DNA from: UMGS1002 sp050946195
GTDB taxonomy: Bacteria > Bacillota > Clostridia > Oscillospirales > CAG-272
Assembly: GCA_050946195.1 (NCBI GenBank)
Contig: JBMNUI010000013.1
Span: 1 to 37,891, forward strand
Reading direction: 5' to 3'
Length of the DNA: 37,891 nt
Below the pieces are notes generated by a model. It was given only the letters and a program-made list of their open reading frames with translations, did not search any database and was not told the DNA's origin. Positions 30,952 through 37,891 of this stretch are shown piece after piece. Numbering within the stretch: position 1 is the stretch's first letter; each line of letters begins with the position of its first letter. Both the position numbers and the translations under genes were made by a program.

Positions 30952-31212
30952 TTATGTACCCACCTTTACGCGCTCGACTTTACAGTCACCCGACATAATT
31001 TCTGCTCTCCCGCCCCGCTTAATAATCAGCACACACTGCTCATCGCCCACGCGAAAGGGCTCGCTGCGCTTTGAGAAGCGGCTGACATACCCGAGCTTAA
31101 AGCTCTCGCCGTCAATAATCACCCTGACAATCCCGAAGAGCGACCGCCGGTACTCGACGGTATGCACGCCGTCCCCAGTCTCTATATTCCATTTTCTTCT
31201 CATTCTCCGCAC
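30952..31212 (-). CDS. Small conserved-looking protein, FAIM1-like beta domain
   Basis: 86 residues if the GTG at 31212 is used (AGGTGA just upstream), 83 if the ATG at 31203 is used. KWNIETGDGVHTVEYRR, then GIVRVIIDGESFKL, repeats the pattern of the Fas apoptotic inhibitory molecule-like beta domain (W-x-DG-x-H-x-V-E ... G-x-R-x-x-x-DG). The rest is beta-rich and basic (RFSKRSEPFRVGDEQ). No signal peptide or membrane helix, so cytoplasmic. Function unknown; family likeness is my inference. The reading frame is bounded by clear terminators on both sides, which supports a real single-gene unit. Confidence 0.7.
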   Translation of the reverse strand: MRRMRRKWNIETGDGVHTVEYRRSLFGIVRVIIDGESFKLGYVSRFSKRSEPFRVGDEQCVLIIKRGGRAEIMSGDCKVERVKVGT

Positions 31213-31266
31213 CCGTCACCTGTAATTTTAAAAAATGATACCATAAAACCGGACGCCTGTCAATGC

Positions 31267-31300
31267 AAAAAGGGCTCCCGCCGTGCGGCGGGGCCCTTTT
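31267..31300 (-). terminator. Terminator after the Asn-rich gene
   Basis: On the minus strand AAAGGGC and GCCCTTT, enclosing CCGCCG-CAC-GGCGG, are followed by TTTTTG. It starts about 16 bases after the stop codon of the Asn-rich gene. The plus-strand tail CCCTTTTATTG is also U-rich. Confidence 0.85.
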
Positions 31301-31315
31301 ATTGAAACCGGCGTG

Positions 31316-31462
31316 TTACTGGTTTCTGTTCTCGCAGTTGTCGCGGTTCTGGTTCTCTTTGTTGTCCTGATTATTATTTCTATTGTTGTTGCGGTTTGCC
31401 TGGTCACCGCGCGGGGTGTCCTGCCGGTTTTTGTTTTTGTTTTGGTTTTTCTGGTCGTCCAT
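31316..31462 (-). CDS. 48-residue Asn-rich hydrophilic protein
   Basis: The frame runs from an ATG at 31462 to TAA at 31316. An AAAGGAG ribosome binding site lies 9 bases before the ATG, and an intrinsic terminator follows the stop, so it has every sign of a real gene despite its size. The protein has 17 Asn, 7 Gln, 6 Arg, 6 Asp and 4 Lys in 48 residues and almost no hydrophobic residue. It begins MDDQKNQNKNKNRQ and carries NNNRNNN in the middle, with a single Cys near the end. It should be disordered. Similar N/Q/K-rich small proteins occur in spore-formers, so a role in the spore or coat is one guess. Function not established. Confidence 0.7.
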   Translation of the reverse strand: MDDQKNQNKNKNRQDTPRGDQANRNNNRNNNQDNKENQNRDNCENRNQ

Positions 31463-31533
31463 TTGTATATCTCCTTTAAAGATTTACAACCAGATTATTT
31501 GCAAAAAACAGAAATATTATGCATCCATTATTT

Positions 31534-32919
31534 TCATGAAAGCATATACTTATGTTCTATCTGCTCGTCTATCTCCATCATAAGCCTAATCATAAAGAAG
31601 GCAAACAGCGCCGAGATCAGAAATTCAATAAGCCACATAAAGTCGGCGGTGTTGATGAGAAACATCGAAACAATATCGGTCAGGGCCGAGAGACCCGCAA
31701 AAACCGCCGGAACTATCAGCCTGCGCGAGAGCTCCTCATGCAGCACGCGGATTTTTTCGGTCTGGTCGTATGCCCCGGTTGCAACAAAGCCGGTGTGCCC
31801 GGTTATAATGTTTTTCATAATAATCCAGAGCAGTGCAAAAACAAGCGCCACAAACACAAGCTCGGAGAGGCCCCTCACCCCGCAGTAAACCGCATACAGG
31901 TTGTATGCCTTAATGTCACGGAGTATCGACTCGGGATAAAACTCAAATCTGAAGCGGTAATCAAGAACCAGCGCCGCGGCAGAGACCACCGCGTACACCG
32001 CCGCAATAACCGATACCTTTTGCCAGCCCTTTATATGTTTTCTGACCATCCAAAGCCCGAGGATCACACAGAGTGCCGAGAGGGTATCCGGCAGAACGTT
32101 GATACTGTCAAAATACATATCGGGGATGAATACTGCCGCGGCGCCGAAGCAGAAGAAGGCCGCCTTTATCGCCCGGCGGGCCGGGCGGTCGGGCTTTGAC
32201 TGTATCTCGGCGGCATATTTCCGCTCAAGGTTCCCGACAAACACGGAATCCTGCTTAATCAGCCTGATATACCGCACCGTCGGAATAAACCATATAAGCA
32301 TGAACACAAGCTCCGCTAAAACTCCCAACATTCTGAAAATATTGGTATACAAATACAAGGAGCTTCCGGCGGTGCTGTCAAAGGTCTGCTCGGTCAGCGA
32401 CGCAAACTCGGGCAGTGTCCGGCAGGCCGCCTTGGCTATCACGAATATTACCGACAGCCTTCTGACTTTTTCGGTTATTGTTCTCTGATACCCGCGCTTT
32501 TTCAGCAAACCTGAGGGGGTATATGCGGCGGTTCCCTCGTGGCGCACCGAAAGGTAAAGGATCCCGTCTGTAAGTTTCACTATTGCCGGGAACACATATA
32601 TCAGCTCGAATACCGTAAATACAAAGGCAAACAAAAGCATTCCGACAGACCGGTCGGTAGGCGGCAGGAGGCCGAATACCACAAACAATGCCACAAACTT
32701 CGCGATACTGACATAAATCATCTTCTGCAACAGCCCGTGCGCCTCGCTTATACTGTCATCGATGTCGGCGATTTTTGCTATGGAAGCGCAGAAAATGATA
32801 TACCCGATAAAGTCGGGCAATATGTCAAGAATGCCGATGTCGGGGTTCATCAGAAAGACAAACGCCCAAACAAGTCCGCTCCAGCCGACAACTCTCAGTT
32901 TCTGCCTGTCGTCTTTCAT
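31534..32919 (-). CDS. Hypothetical membrane protein with internal duplication
   Basis: 461 residues with about ten hydrophobic helices. Two halves look related: NPDIGILDILPDFIGYIIF at residues 25-43 and IPDMYFDSINVLPDTLSAL at 265-283 share a hydrophobic-PD-...-LPD pattern. Each is followed by a similar run of helices, about 240 residues apart. Soluble basic loops lie at about 125-155 and 215-250. I do not recognise the family. Its ATG overlaps the stop codon of the upstream membrane protein gene (ATGA), so the two are made together and may form a complex. No catalytic motif is visible. Confidence 0.8.
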   Translation of the reverse strand: MKDDRQKLRVVGWSGLVWAFVFLMNPDIGILDILPDFIGYIIFCASIAKIADIDDSISEAHGLLQKMIYVSIAKFVALFVVFGLLPPTDRSVGMLLFAFVFTVFELIYVFPAIVKLTDGILYLSVRHEGTAAYTPSGLLKKRGYQRTITEKVRRLSVIFVIAKAACRTLPEFASLTEQTFDSTAGSSLYLYTNIFRMLGVLAELVFMLIWFIPTVRYIRLIKQDSVFVGNLERKYAAEIQSKPDRPARRAIKAAFFCFGAAAVFIPDMYFDSINVLPDTLSALCVILGLWMVRKHIKGWQKVSVIAAVYAVVSAAALVLDYRFRFEFYPESILRDIKAYNLYAVYCGVRGLSELVFVALVFALLWIIMKNIITGHTGFVATGAYDQTEKIRVLHEELSRRLIVPAVFAGLSALTDIVSMFLINTADFMWLIEFLISALFAFFMIRLMMEIDEQIEHKYMLS

Positions 32920-33629
32920 TTTTTATGCCTCCCCTCGCCTTTTGTAATATTATCGTCTGACCCGTCGAGCGTATTTCCTCCGGTCTGAAATTCCTGAGTT
33001 TCTTTCTTTGACCGGGCGGTTTTATCAAAGAATTCCCTGATGGATTTAAACCTTGGCTCTCTTTCCGGCATGTCCTCGTCGCCCTCGGGACAGATTCTCA
33101 TGTAGCAGGAGAATATGAGTATGAGGTTGAGGACTCTCCAGCAGAGCCAGAGCAAAAGGGCAGTCGGCAAAAGATATCGATTTGCCTCGATATTGCCCGG
33201 GAAAAACAGCATCCTGGCCGCAAGGATATAATAGACTCCTGTTATTATCACATTCCGCCACGCGCCGCGCTGCTGCCGCACCAACCCGACCCCGCCGGCA
33301 AGCGCCGCTATCGATAAAAGCAGGGTGACATTCAGTGCCGCCTCGGTTATAAATATCGCCCCGCCGGACGCAGGCTTTGCCGCCGATATCCATGCCGGGA
33401 GTTCATACTTCAGTTTGTCCGCAATCCCGTATATAAAGTCCCAGATTCCAAAGATAATCAGTAGCAGTGAGGAGAGATACGCATAGTAAAACCTCCGCTC
33501 AAACCGACGTAGCCTTATCAGCGCCAGCGCCATGACCACATAACCGGCCAACCTGAAAACAAAACTGTAGCCGTTTATGGACATGATAAAGGCTATAAAA
33601 TACCCTATGAAAAGCAGACCGAAACCCAT
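32916..33629 (-). CDS. Hypothetical membrane protein
   Basis: 237 residues. Five or six hydrophobic helices in the first 180 residues, then a charged cytoplasmic tail of about 55 residues (EPRFKSIREFFDKTARSKKETQ). The pattern of helices recalls one half of the next protein, but I see no firm motif. The ATG has AGGGGG upstream and lies 24 bases after the secA stop codon with no terminator between, so it is probably co-transcribed with secA. Family not recognised. Confidence 0.78.
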   Translation of the reverse strand: MGFGLLFIGYFIAFIMSINGYSFVFRLAGYVVMALALIRLRRFERRFYYAYLSSLLLIIFGIWDFIYGIADKLKYELPAWISAAKPASGGAIFITEAALNVTLLLSIAALAGGVGLVRQQRGAWRNVIITGVYYILAARMLFFPGNIEANRYLLPTALLLWLCWRVLNLILIFSCYMRICPEGDEDMPEREPRFKSIREFFDKTARSKKETQEFQTGGNTLDGSDDNITKGEGRHKK

Positions 33630-33653
33630 ATCTTGCCCCCTGTTTGCTGCAAA

Positions 33654-36419
33654 TCAGCCTTCGGCGCTGCTCTGGCCGGCACCGCAGCATTTTTTATACT
33701 TTTTCCCGCTTCCGCAGGAGCAGAGGTCGTTTGGCCCGGGCCGCTTGGCGCTCCTTATCGGGGTGTTTGTCGTTCTCACGGTTTTGGGCGCCCTGTTGCT
33801 CTCAAAGCCCTCGCCGAGCGGCCGGGCGACCTGCACCCTGCGCAGCGCGCGGTTTTCTATCGGCTTGATTGATAGTATGGTCCTGACGGTCTGCTCCCGG
33901 ATATCCGCGACCATCGCATCGAACATTTCGGCTCCGACAATTCGGAATTCGTTCACCGGGTCGCGCTGGGCATAAGCCTGGAACCTGATGCTGTCCTTTA
34001 AGTCCTCCATGGCGTCGATATGGTCCATCCACATCCTGTCGACATTCCGCAGCAGGATTATGCGCTCGACCTCGCGGAACCTCTCGGCGCCAAAGAGTTT
34101 TTCTTTCTCCTGATATATCTCCTCGGCCCGCCTGATGAGCAAGTCCTCAACATCCTCACGCCTTATCTTCCTGAGCTCATCTTCAGTGTACCTGAAATCA
34201 TCCTCCCTGCAGAGGAAACCAAGATACTGGCTGCGCAGCGCATCAAGGTTCCACTCAGCCGGGTTGTCACTCTGGGTGTATGCCTGTACCGCATCCCGCA
34301 GAGTGGAATGTATCATCGAGCGGATGGTCCCCGAGATATCATTGCCTTCAAGCACTGCCTGGCGCTGCTTGTATATCACGCTGCGCTGCTGGTTCATGAC
34401 ATCGTCGTAAACCAACACTGTCTTGCGGCGCTTGAAGTTGATGTCCTCAATGCGCTTTTGCGCATTCTCTATTGAATTCGAGAGGATCTTTGCGTTTATC
34501 GGGGTGTCGTCGTCAAGTCCGAGCGCCTCGACCATCCTTATAATCCGGTCGCTGCCGAACAGCCTCATCAGGTCGTCTTCAAGCGAGATATAAAATCGCG
34601 ACTCGCCGGGGTCGCCCTGCCGCCCCGAACGCCCCCGGAGCTGGTTGTCAATACGCCGGCTCTCATGCCTCTCGGTGCCTATCACTAACAGACCGCCGAG
34701 CTGCTTTACTTTTTCGGCCTCGGGTTCAATCTCGGTTTTGAATTTTTCATATAACTCTTTGAAAACTTTGCGGGCCTCAAGGACCTCGGGGTCGTCGGTG
34801 TCGGACATGCTTGTGGCGCCGAGTATCAGCTCCTCGCTGTAGCCATTCTTGCGCATCTCGGCCTTTGCCATGAACTCGGGGTTGCCGCCGAGCATGATGT
34901 CGGTACCGCGCCCGGCCATGTTGGTCGATATGGTCACGGCGCCGAGCTTGCCGGCCTGCGCGATTATCTCGGCCTCTTTTTCGTGATATTTGGCGTTGAG
35001 GACGTTATGCTTTATTCCCTGCTTTTTCAGCATTGAGGACAGCAGCTCGGATTTTTCAATGGTTATGGTACCCACAAGCACCGGCTGCCCCTTCTTGTGA
35101 CATTCGATAATCTGTTTGACTATGGCGTTATATTTGCCCTTCGCGCTCTTGTAAACCACGTCGTGGTGGTCAATCCGTATCATCGGCTTGTTGGTCGGCA
35201 CCTCGACCACGTCAATCCCGTAGATTTCGCGGAATTCGTTTTCTTCGGTAAGCGCGGTACCGGTCATGCCGGCGAGCTTTTTGTACATCCTGAAATAGTT
35301 CTGGAAGGTGATGGTGGCAAGGGTCTTGTTTTCCTTCTGGATTTTGACGTGCTCCTTCGCCTCTATCGCCTGGTGCAGCCCGTCGGAATAGCGCCGCCCC
35401 GGCATAAGCCGCCCGGTAAAGGCATCGACTATAATCACGCCGTTTTCATTTACCACATAATCCTGGTCGCGGTGCATCACGCCGTGGGCGCGGAGGGCCT
35501 GATTTATATGATGTGCTATTGTCGTGTTTTCGGGATCGGCGTAATTTTCAAGCCCGAAGAACGCCTCGGCCTTCTTTATGCCCGATTTGGTGAGTATCGC
35601 ATTCCTTGCCTTCTCGTCGACTATATAGTCGGCGTCAATGTCGTCATAGTCGATCTTGGTGTCAATTTCTTTAATCACATATTTGCGCAGGGTGCGGACG
35701 AAAGAATCAGCGCGGTCGTACAGGTCGGTCGACTCCTCGCCGGCGCCCGAGATAATAAGCGGGGTTCTCGCCTCGTCGATTAAAATCGAGTCCACCTCGT
35801 CGACAATCGCATATACATGCCCGCGCTGAACCATGTGTTCCTTGTAGACCACCATGTTGTCGCGCAGGTAGTCAAAGCCAAACTCATTGTTGGTCCCGTA
35901 GGTGATGTCGGCGGCATATGCCTCCCTCTTTTCCTCGGGGGTCTGGCCGTGGAGTATCAGCCCGGTCTTCAGACCCATGAATTCGTATACCCGCCCCACG
36001 TCGTCGCGCCCGTAGCGGGCGAGGTATTCATTCACCGTGACGACATGCACGCCCTCGCCGGTTAGTGCATTCAGGTATGCCGGGAGTATTGCTACATAGG
36101 TCTTCCCTTCTCCGGTCCTCATCTCGGCAATCCTGCCCTGGTGCAGGATAATGCCGCCGAGCAGTTGCACATAAAAAAGCCGCTTGCCAAGCACCCTGAC
36201 GGCAGCCTCACGGACCGCGGCAAAGGCTTCGGGGAGAAGGTCGTCAAGCGTCTCCCCCGCAGCCAGCCTGCTTTTAAACACGTCGGTCATACCCCGCAGC
36301 TCGGCATTACCCATGGCCTTGAATTGCGGCTCGAGGCTCTCAATCCTGTCGGCCGTCTTTCTGAGCTTTTTTATCTGCCTCTCGCTGTATGTCCCGAATA
36401 TTCTGTCAAAAAGTTTCAT
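33654..36419 (-). CDS. secA: Preprotein translocase ATPase SecA
   Basis: 921 residues. The motor that pushes secreted proteins through SecYEG. Motifs: Walker A MRTGEGKT (residues 100-107), DEAD-like VDEVDSILIDEARTPLIISG, TNMAGRGTDIMLGG, and LRGRSGRQGDPGESRFY (second helicase domain arginines). The C-terminal zinc motif is CSCGSGKKYKKCCG, which binds SecB or ribosomes. Full length for the family. A GGAGG site precedes the ATG and a promoter lies 34 bases upstream. Two membrane protein genes of unknown function follow in the same direction. Confidence 0.97.
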   Translation of the reverse strand: MKLFDRIFGTYSERQIKKLRKTADRIESLEPQFKAMGNAELRGMTDVFKSRLAAGETLDDLLPEAFAAVREAAVRVLGKRLFYVQLLGGIILHQGRIAEMRTGEGKTYVAILPAYLNALTGEGVHVVTVNEYLARYGRDDVGRVYEFMGLKTGLILHGQTPEEKREAYAADITYGTNNEFGFDYLRDNMVVYKEHMVQRGHVYAIVDEVDSILIDEARTPLIISGAGEESTDLYDRADSFVRTLRKYVIKEIDTKIDYDDIDADYIVDEKARNAILTKSGIKKAEAFFGLENYADPENTTIAHHINQALRAHGVMHRDQDYVVNENGVIIVDAFTGRLMPGRRYSDGLHQAIEAKEHVKIQKENKTLATITFQNYFRMYKKLAGMTGTALTEENEFREIYGIDVVEVPTNKPMIRIDHHDVVYKSAKGKYNAIVKQIIECHKKGQPVLVGTITIEKSELLSSMLKKQGIKHNVLNAKYHEKEAEIIAQAGKLGAVTISTNMAGRGTDIMLGGNPEFMAKAEMRKNGYSEELILGATSMSDTDDPEVLEARKVFKELYEKFKTEIEPEAEKVKQLGGLLVIGTERHESRRIDNQLRGRSGRQGDPGESRFYISLEDDLMRLFGSDRIIRMVEALGLDDDTPINAKILSNSIENAQKRIEDINFKRRKTVLVYDDVMNQQRSVIYKQRQAVLEGNDISGTIRSMIHSTLRDAVQAYTQSDNPAEWNLDALRSQYLGFLCREDDFRYTEDELRKIRREDVEDLLIRRAEEIYQEKEKLFGAERFREVERIILLRNVDRMWMDHIDAMEDLKDSIRFQAYAQRDPVNEFRIVGAEMFDAMVADIREQTVRTILSIKPIENRALRRVQVARPLGEGFESNRAPKTVRTTNTPIRSAKRPGPNDLCSCGSGKKYKKCCGAGQSSAEG

Positions 36420-36452
36420 TCAAACCTCCGGCAACCTTACGTACTACAGCTT

Positions 36453-36481
36453 ATTATACATCATACCGCCCGAATTTTCCA
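36453..36481 (-). promoter_or_regulatory. Sigma-A promoter for secA
   Basis: On the minus strand TGGAAA (36476-36481) and a perfect TATAAT (36453-36458) with a 17-base spacer. The -35 box matches only 4 of 6. Confidence 0.55.
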
Positions 36482-36530
36482 CAACTTTTTTATGTGCTAA
36501 GCCTCTTTTGTTCCAAATACTTGAAAGCTC

Positions 36531-36549
36531 TGCCTGTTCATTGTATAAT
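36531..36549 (+). promoter_or_regulatory. Sigma-A promoter for trmL-mnmA
   Basis: TTGAAA begins at 36531 and TATAAT at 36544. I count the spacer between the hexamers as short of the usual 17 bases on the printed coordinates, or 17 by direct reading of the letters, so the exact box limits should be rechecked. The -10 box is perfect and lies about 55 bases before trmL. Confidence 0.5.
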
Positions 36550-36603
36550 ATAATCCTCCACGTCATTTTGGAGAACCGGAAAACCTACCCTGAAAGGCTG
36601 CAT

Positions 36604-37143
36604 ATGAATTCGCTCAATATCGTGCTGCACGAGCCTGAAATACCACAGAATACCGGAAACATCGCCCGCACCTGCGCGGCGGTGGGCGCCTCGCTCCACC
36701 TTATCAAGCCGCTCGGCTTTCGGGTTGACGACAAAAAGCTCAAACGCGCCGGGCTTGACTACTGGCACGCGCTTGACATCACATACTATGAGGGTCTTGA
36801 GGACTTTTTCGCCCGCAATCCGGTGTCACATACCTATTTGTTTTCGACAAAAGCAGATATTGTTTACACCGACGTGACCTACCCCGACCCGGTTTTTCTG
36901 ATGTTCGGCAAGGAAACCGCCGGGCTCCCCGAGGAGCTGCTCAGAGCCAGCCACGGCAGGTGCGTCCGCCTGCCCATGAGGGAGGGACTGCGCAGCCTCA
37001 ACCTCTCAAACTGCGTGGCGGTGGCGGTCTATGAAGTGCTGCGTCAACGCGGGTTTTGCGGCCTGCAAAAACCGGGAAGCCGACCAGGTTTTCATGGGAA
37101 GATGTCGCCCGCGGCAAATAAAAAATCTGTAAACTGTAAATGA
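36604..37143 (+). CDS. trmL: tRNA (cytidine(34)-2'-O)-methyltransferase
   Basis: 179 residues from the ATG at 36604, after AAAGGCTG; the frame is open far upstream but the family start is here (MNSLNIVLHEPEIPQNTGNI). A SPOUT methyltransferase that modifies the wobble ribose of some leucine tRNAs. Motifs: NIARTCAAVGASLHLI, LMFGKETAGLP and LRSLNLSNCVAVAVYEVLRQ, which make the knotted SAM site. The last 25 residues beyond the fold are basic and variable. mnmA follows after 10 bases, giving a tRNA wobble-modification operon. Confidence 0.94.
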   Translation: MNSLNIVLHEPEIPQNTGNIARTCAAVGASLHLIKPLGFRVDDKKLKRAGLDYWHALDITYYEGLEDFFARNPVSHTYLFSTKADIVYTDVTYPDPVFLMFGKETAGLPEELLRASHGRCVRLPMREGLRSLNLSNCVAVAVYEVLRQRGFCGLQKPGSRPGFHGKMSPAANKKSVNCK

Positions 37144-37153
37144 GGAAAAATCC

Positions 37154-37891
37154 ATGAATAAAAAGGCTCTTGTCGCCATGAGCGGCGGCGTCGACAGTTC
37201 GGTCGCCGCCTATCTGACACTCAAGGAGGGCTACGACACAGTTGCCGCCACCATATACACCGGTAACTACTCCTGCGGCGGAGAGGAGGATTCCTGCGCC
37301 GCCGGGCAGGCTGTCGAGGACGCCCGCGCGGTGGCAAAGATACTCGGCGTTGAGCACTACACGCTTGATTTGTCGGAGCAATTCAGAAAATGCGTGGTTG
37401 ATTATTTTGTAAATACGTATATTTCCGGGCAGACACCGAACCCCTGTGTGGAGTGCAACCGCCACATAAAATTCGGCGCCCTGCTCGATTTTGCGCTTGA
37501 GAGGGGAGCCACTAAAATCGTGACCGGGCATTATGCCCGGGTCGAGAATGAAAACGGGCGGTATCTGGTAAAGAAGGCCAAGGACCCGGCAAAGGACCAG
37601 TCATACGTCCTCTGGCGCCTCAGTCAGCGGCAGCTCTCGCATATTTATTTCCCGCTGGCTGATTTCCACAAGCACGAAATCCGCGAGCTTGCCGCCTCGC
37701 TCGGGCTTGTCACGGCCAAAAAGCAGGAAAGTCAGGACATCTGCTTTATCCCCGACTCGGATTGCGCCGCCTTCATAGAAAAGGCCGCCGGCCGGGCTTC
37801 CCCGCCCGGAGATTTCATCGACACCTCGGGGCGCGTGCTCGGCCGGCATCGGGGGCTGATACACTACACGACCGGCCAGCGCAAGGGACTG
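37154..37891 (+). CDS. mnmA: tRNA 2-thiouridine(34) synthase MnmA, partial (3' end outside window)
   Basis: 246 codons are present and the frame is still open at the right edge; the family is about 350-370 residues. It places sulfur on U34 of Glu, Gln and Lys tRNAs. Motifs: PP-loop VAMSGGVDSSVAAYL at the N-terminus, PNPCVECNRHIKFG with the first catalytic cysteine, TGHYARVE, DQSYVLWRLSQ and KKQESQDICFIP. The ATG is preceded by GAGG. Its stop, the second catalytic cysteine context and the C-terminal barrel lie mostly beyond the window. Confidence 0.95.
   Translation, partial: MNKKALVAMSGGVDSSVAAYLTLKEGYDTVAATIYTGNYSCGGEEDSCAAGQAVEDARAVAKILGVEHYTLDLSEQFRKCVVDYFVNTYISGQTPNPCVECNRHIKFGALLDFALERGATKIVTGHYARVENENGRYLVKKAKDPAKDQSYVLWRLSQRQLSHIYFPLADFHKHEIRELAASLGLVTAKKQESQDICFIPDSDCAAFIEKAAGRASPPGDFIDTSGRVLGRHRGLIHYTTGQRKGL

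Noticed and set aside
31283..31888. Plus-strand frame that looks like a hydrophobic membrane protein
   Set aside because: Its hydrophobic stretch is the reverse of the Asn codons of the small minus-strand gene, and the rest is antisense to the membrane protein gene.
35097..35783. Open frame of 228 codons on the plus strand
   Set aside because: It lies fully antisense to the secA coding region, has no recognisable domain and no ribosome binding site; it is a by-product of codon bias.
1..37891. tRNA, rRNA, CRISPR, insertion sequences, toxin-antitoxin or defence genes
   Set aside because: I looked for conserved tRNA arms, regular repeats with spacers and transposase or nuclease motifs, and saw none. 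The XRE protein has no toxin partner: its neighbour is a metabolic TIM-barrel enzyme.

Overview
The window looks like a piece of chromosome from a spore-forming clostridial Firmicute, most likely of the Ruminococcaceae/Oscillospiraceae type. The grounds are: spoVAD and spoVAE; ECF vitamin transporters of the QueT and FolT families; a DUF4830 protein; a short archaeal/eukaryotic-style ProRS; strong purine-rich ribosome binding sites; near-consensus sigma-A promoters; and a moderately high G+C content. The lineage is inferred from gene content, not from a search. I see no tRNA, rRNA, insertion sequence, prophage gene or CRISPR array. The region reads as ordinary chromosome with a few less familiar elements between housekeeping genes.

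Layout. 13-3813 (minus): a three-gene operon gtrA-like / FAD oxidoreductase / polytopic membrane protein, probably for surface glycan modification. 3872-6513 (minus): a folate and queuosine-precursor salvage operon folT-folC-queT behind a sigma-A promoter and a tetrahydrofolate riboswitch. 6608-8340 (minus): an XRE regulator with four membrane helices, overlapping a sugar isomerase-like gene. 8467-9144 (minus) is a HAD hydrolase and 9321-10130 (plus) an alpha/beta hydrolase, divergently transcribed. 10290-10390: structured dispersed repeat. 10428-11818 (minus): spoVAD-spoVAE. 11949-12740 (plus): a uridine-phosphorylase-like enzyme. 12761-13330 (minus): an amidase. 13412-15444 (plus): rsmI and asd. 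15505-16332 (minus): plsY. 16454-16943 (plus): a small lipoprotein behind a consensus promoter. 17049-19116 (minus): ispE and a GNAT acetyltransferase.

19292-25244 (plus) carries an AI-2E-family permease, htpG, a degenerate prephenate-dehydratase/ACT-like protein and a phosphoglucomutase. A second copy of the dispersed repeat follows. Then come gap and a TagA/WecG glycosyltransferase (both minus), then proS, a rodA-like SEDS gene and a DUF4830 gene (plus). 30952-36419 (minus) holds a small FAIM-like protein, a 48-residue Asn-rich protein, two hypothetical membrane proteins and secA. 36604 to the right edge (plus) holds trmL and the start of mnmA.

The items most worth following up are: the prephenate-dehydratase-like protein that seems to lack half of its substrate-binding fold; the 48-residue Asn-rich gene with a strong ribosome binding site; the palindrome shared by the XRE and HAD promoter regions; the THF-riboswitch operon that includes queT; and the pair of duplicated-domain membrane proteins next to secA. 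I did not find an obvious new defence or mobile system.
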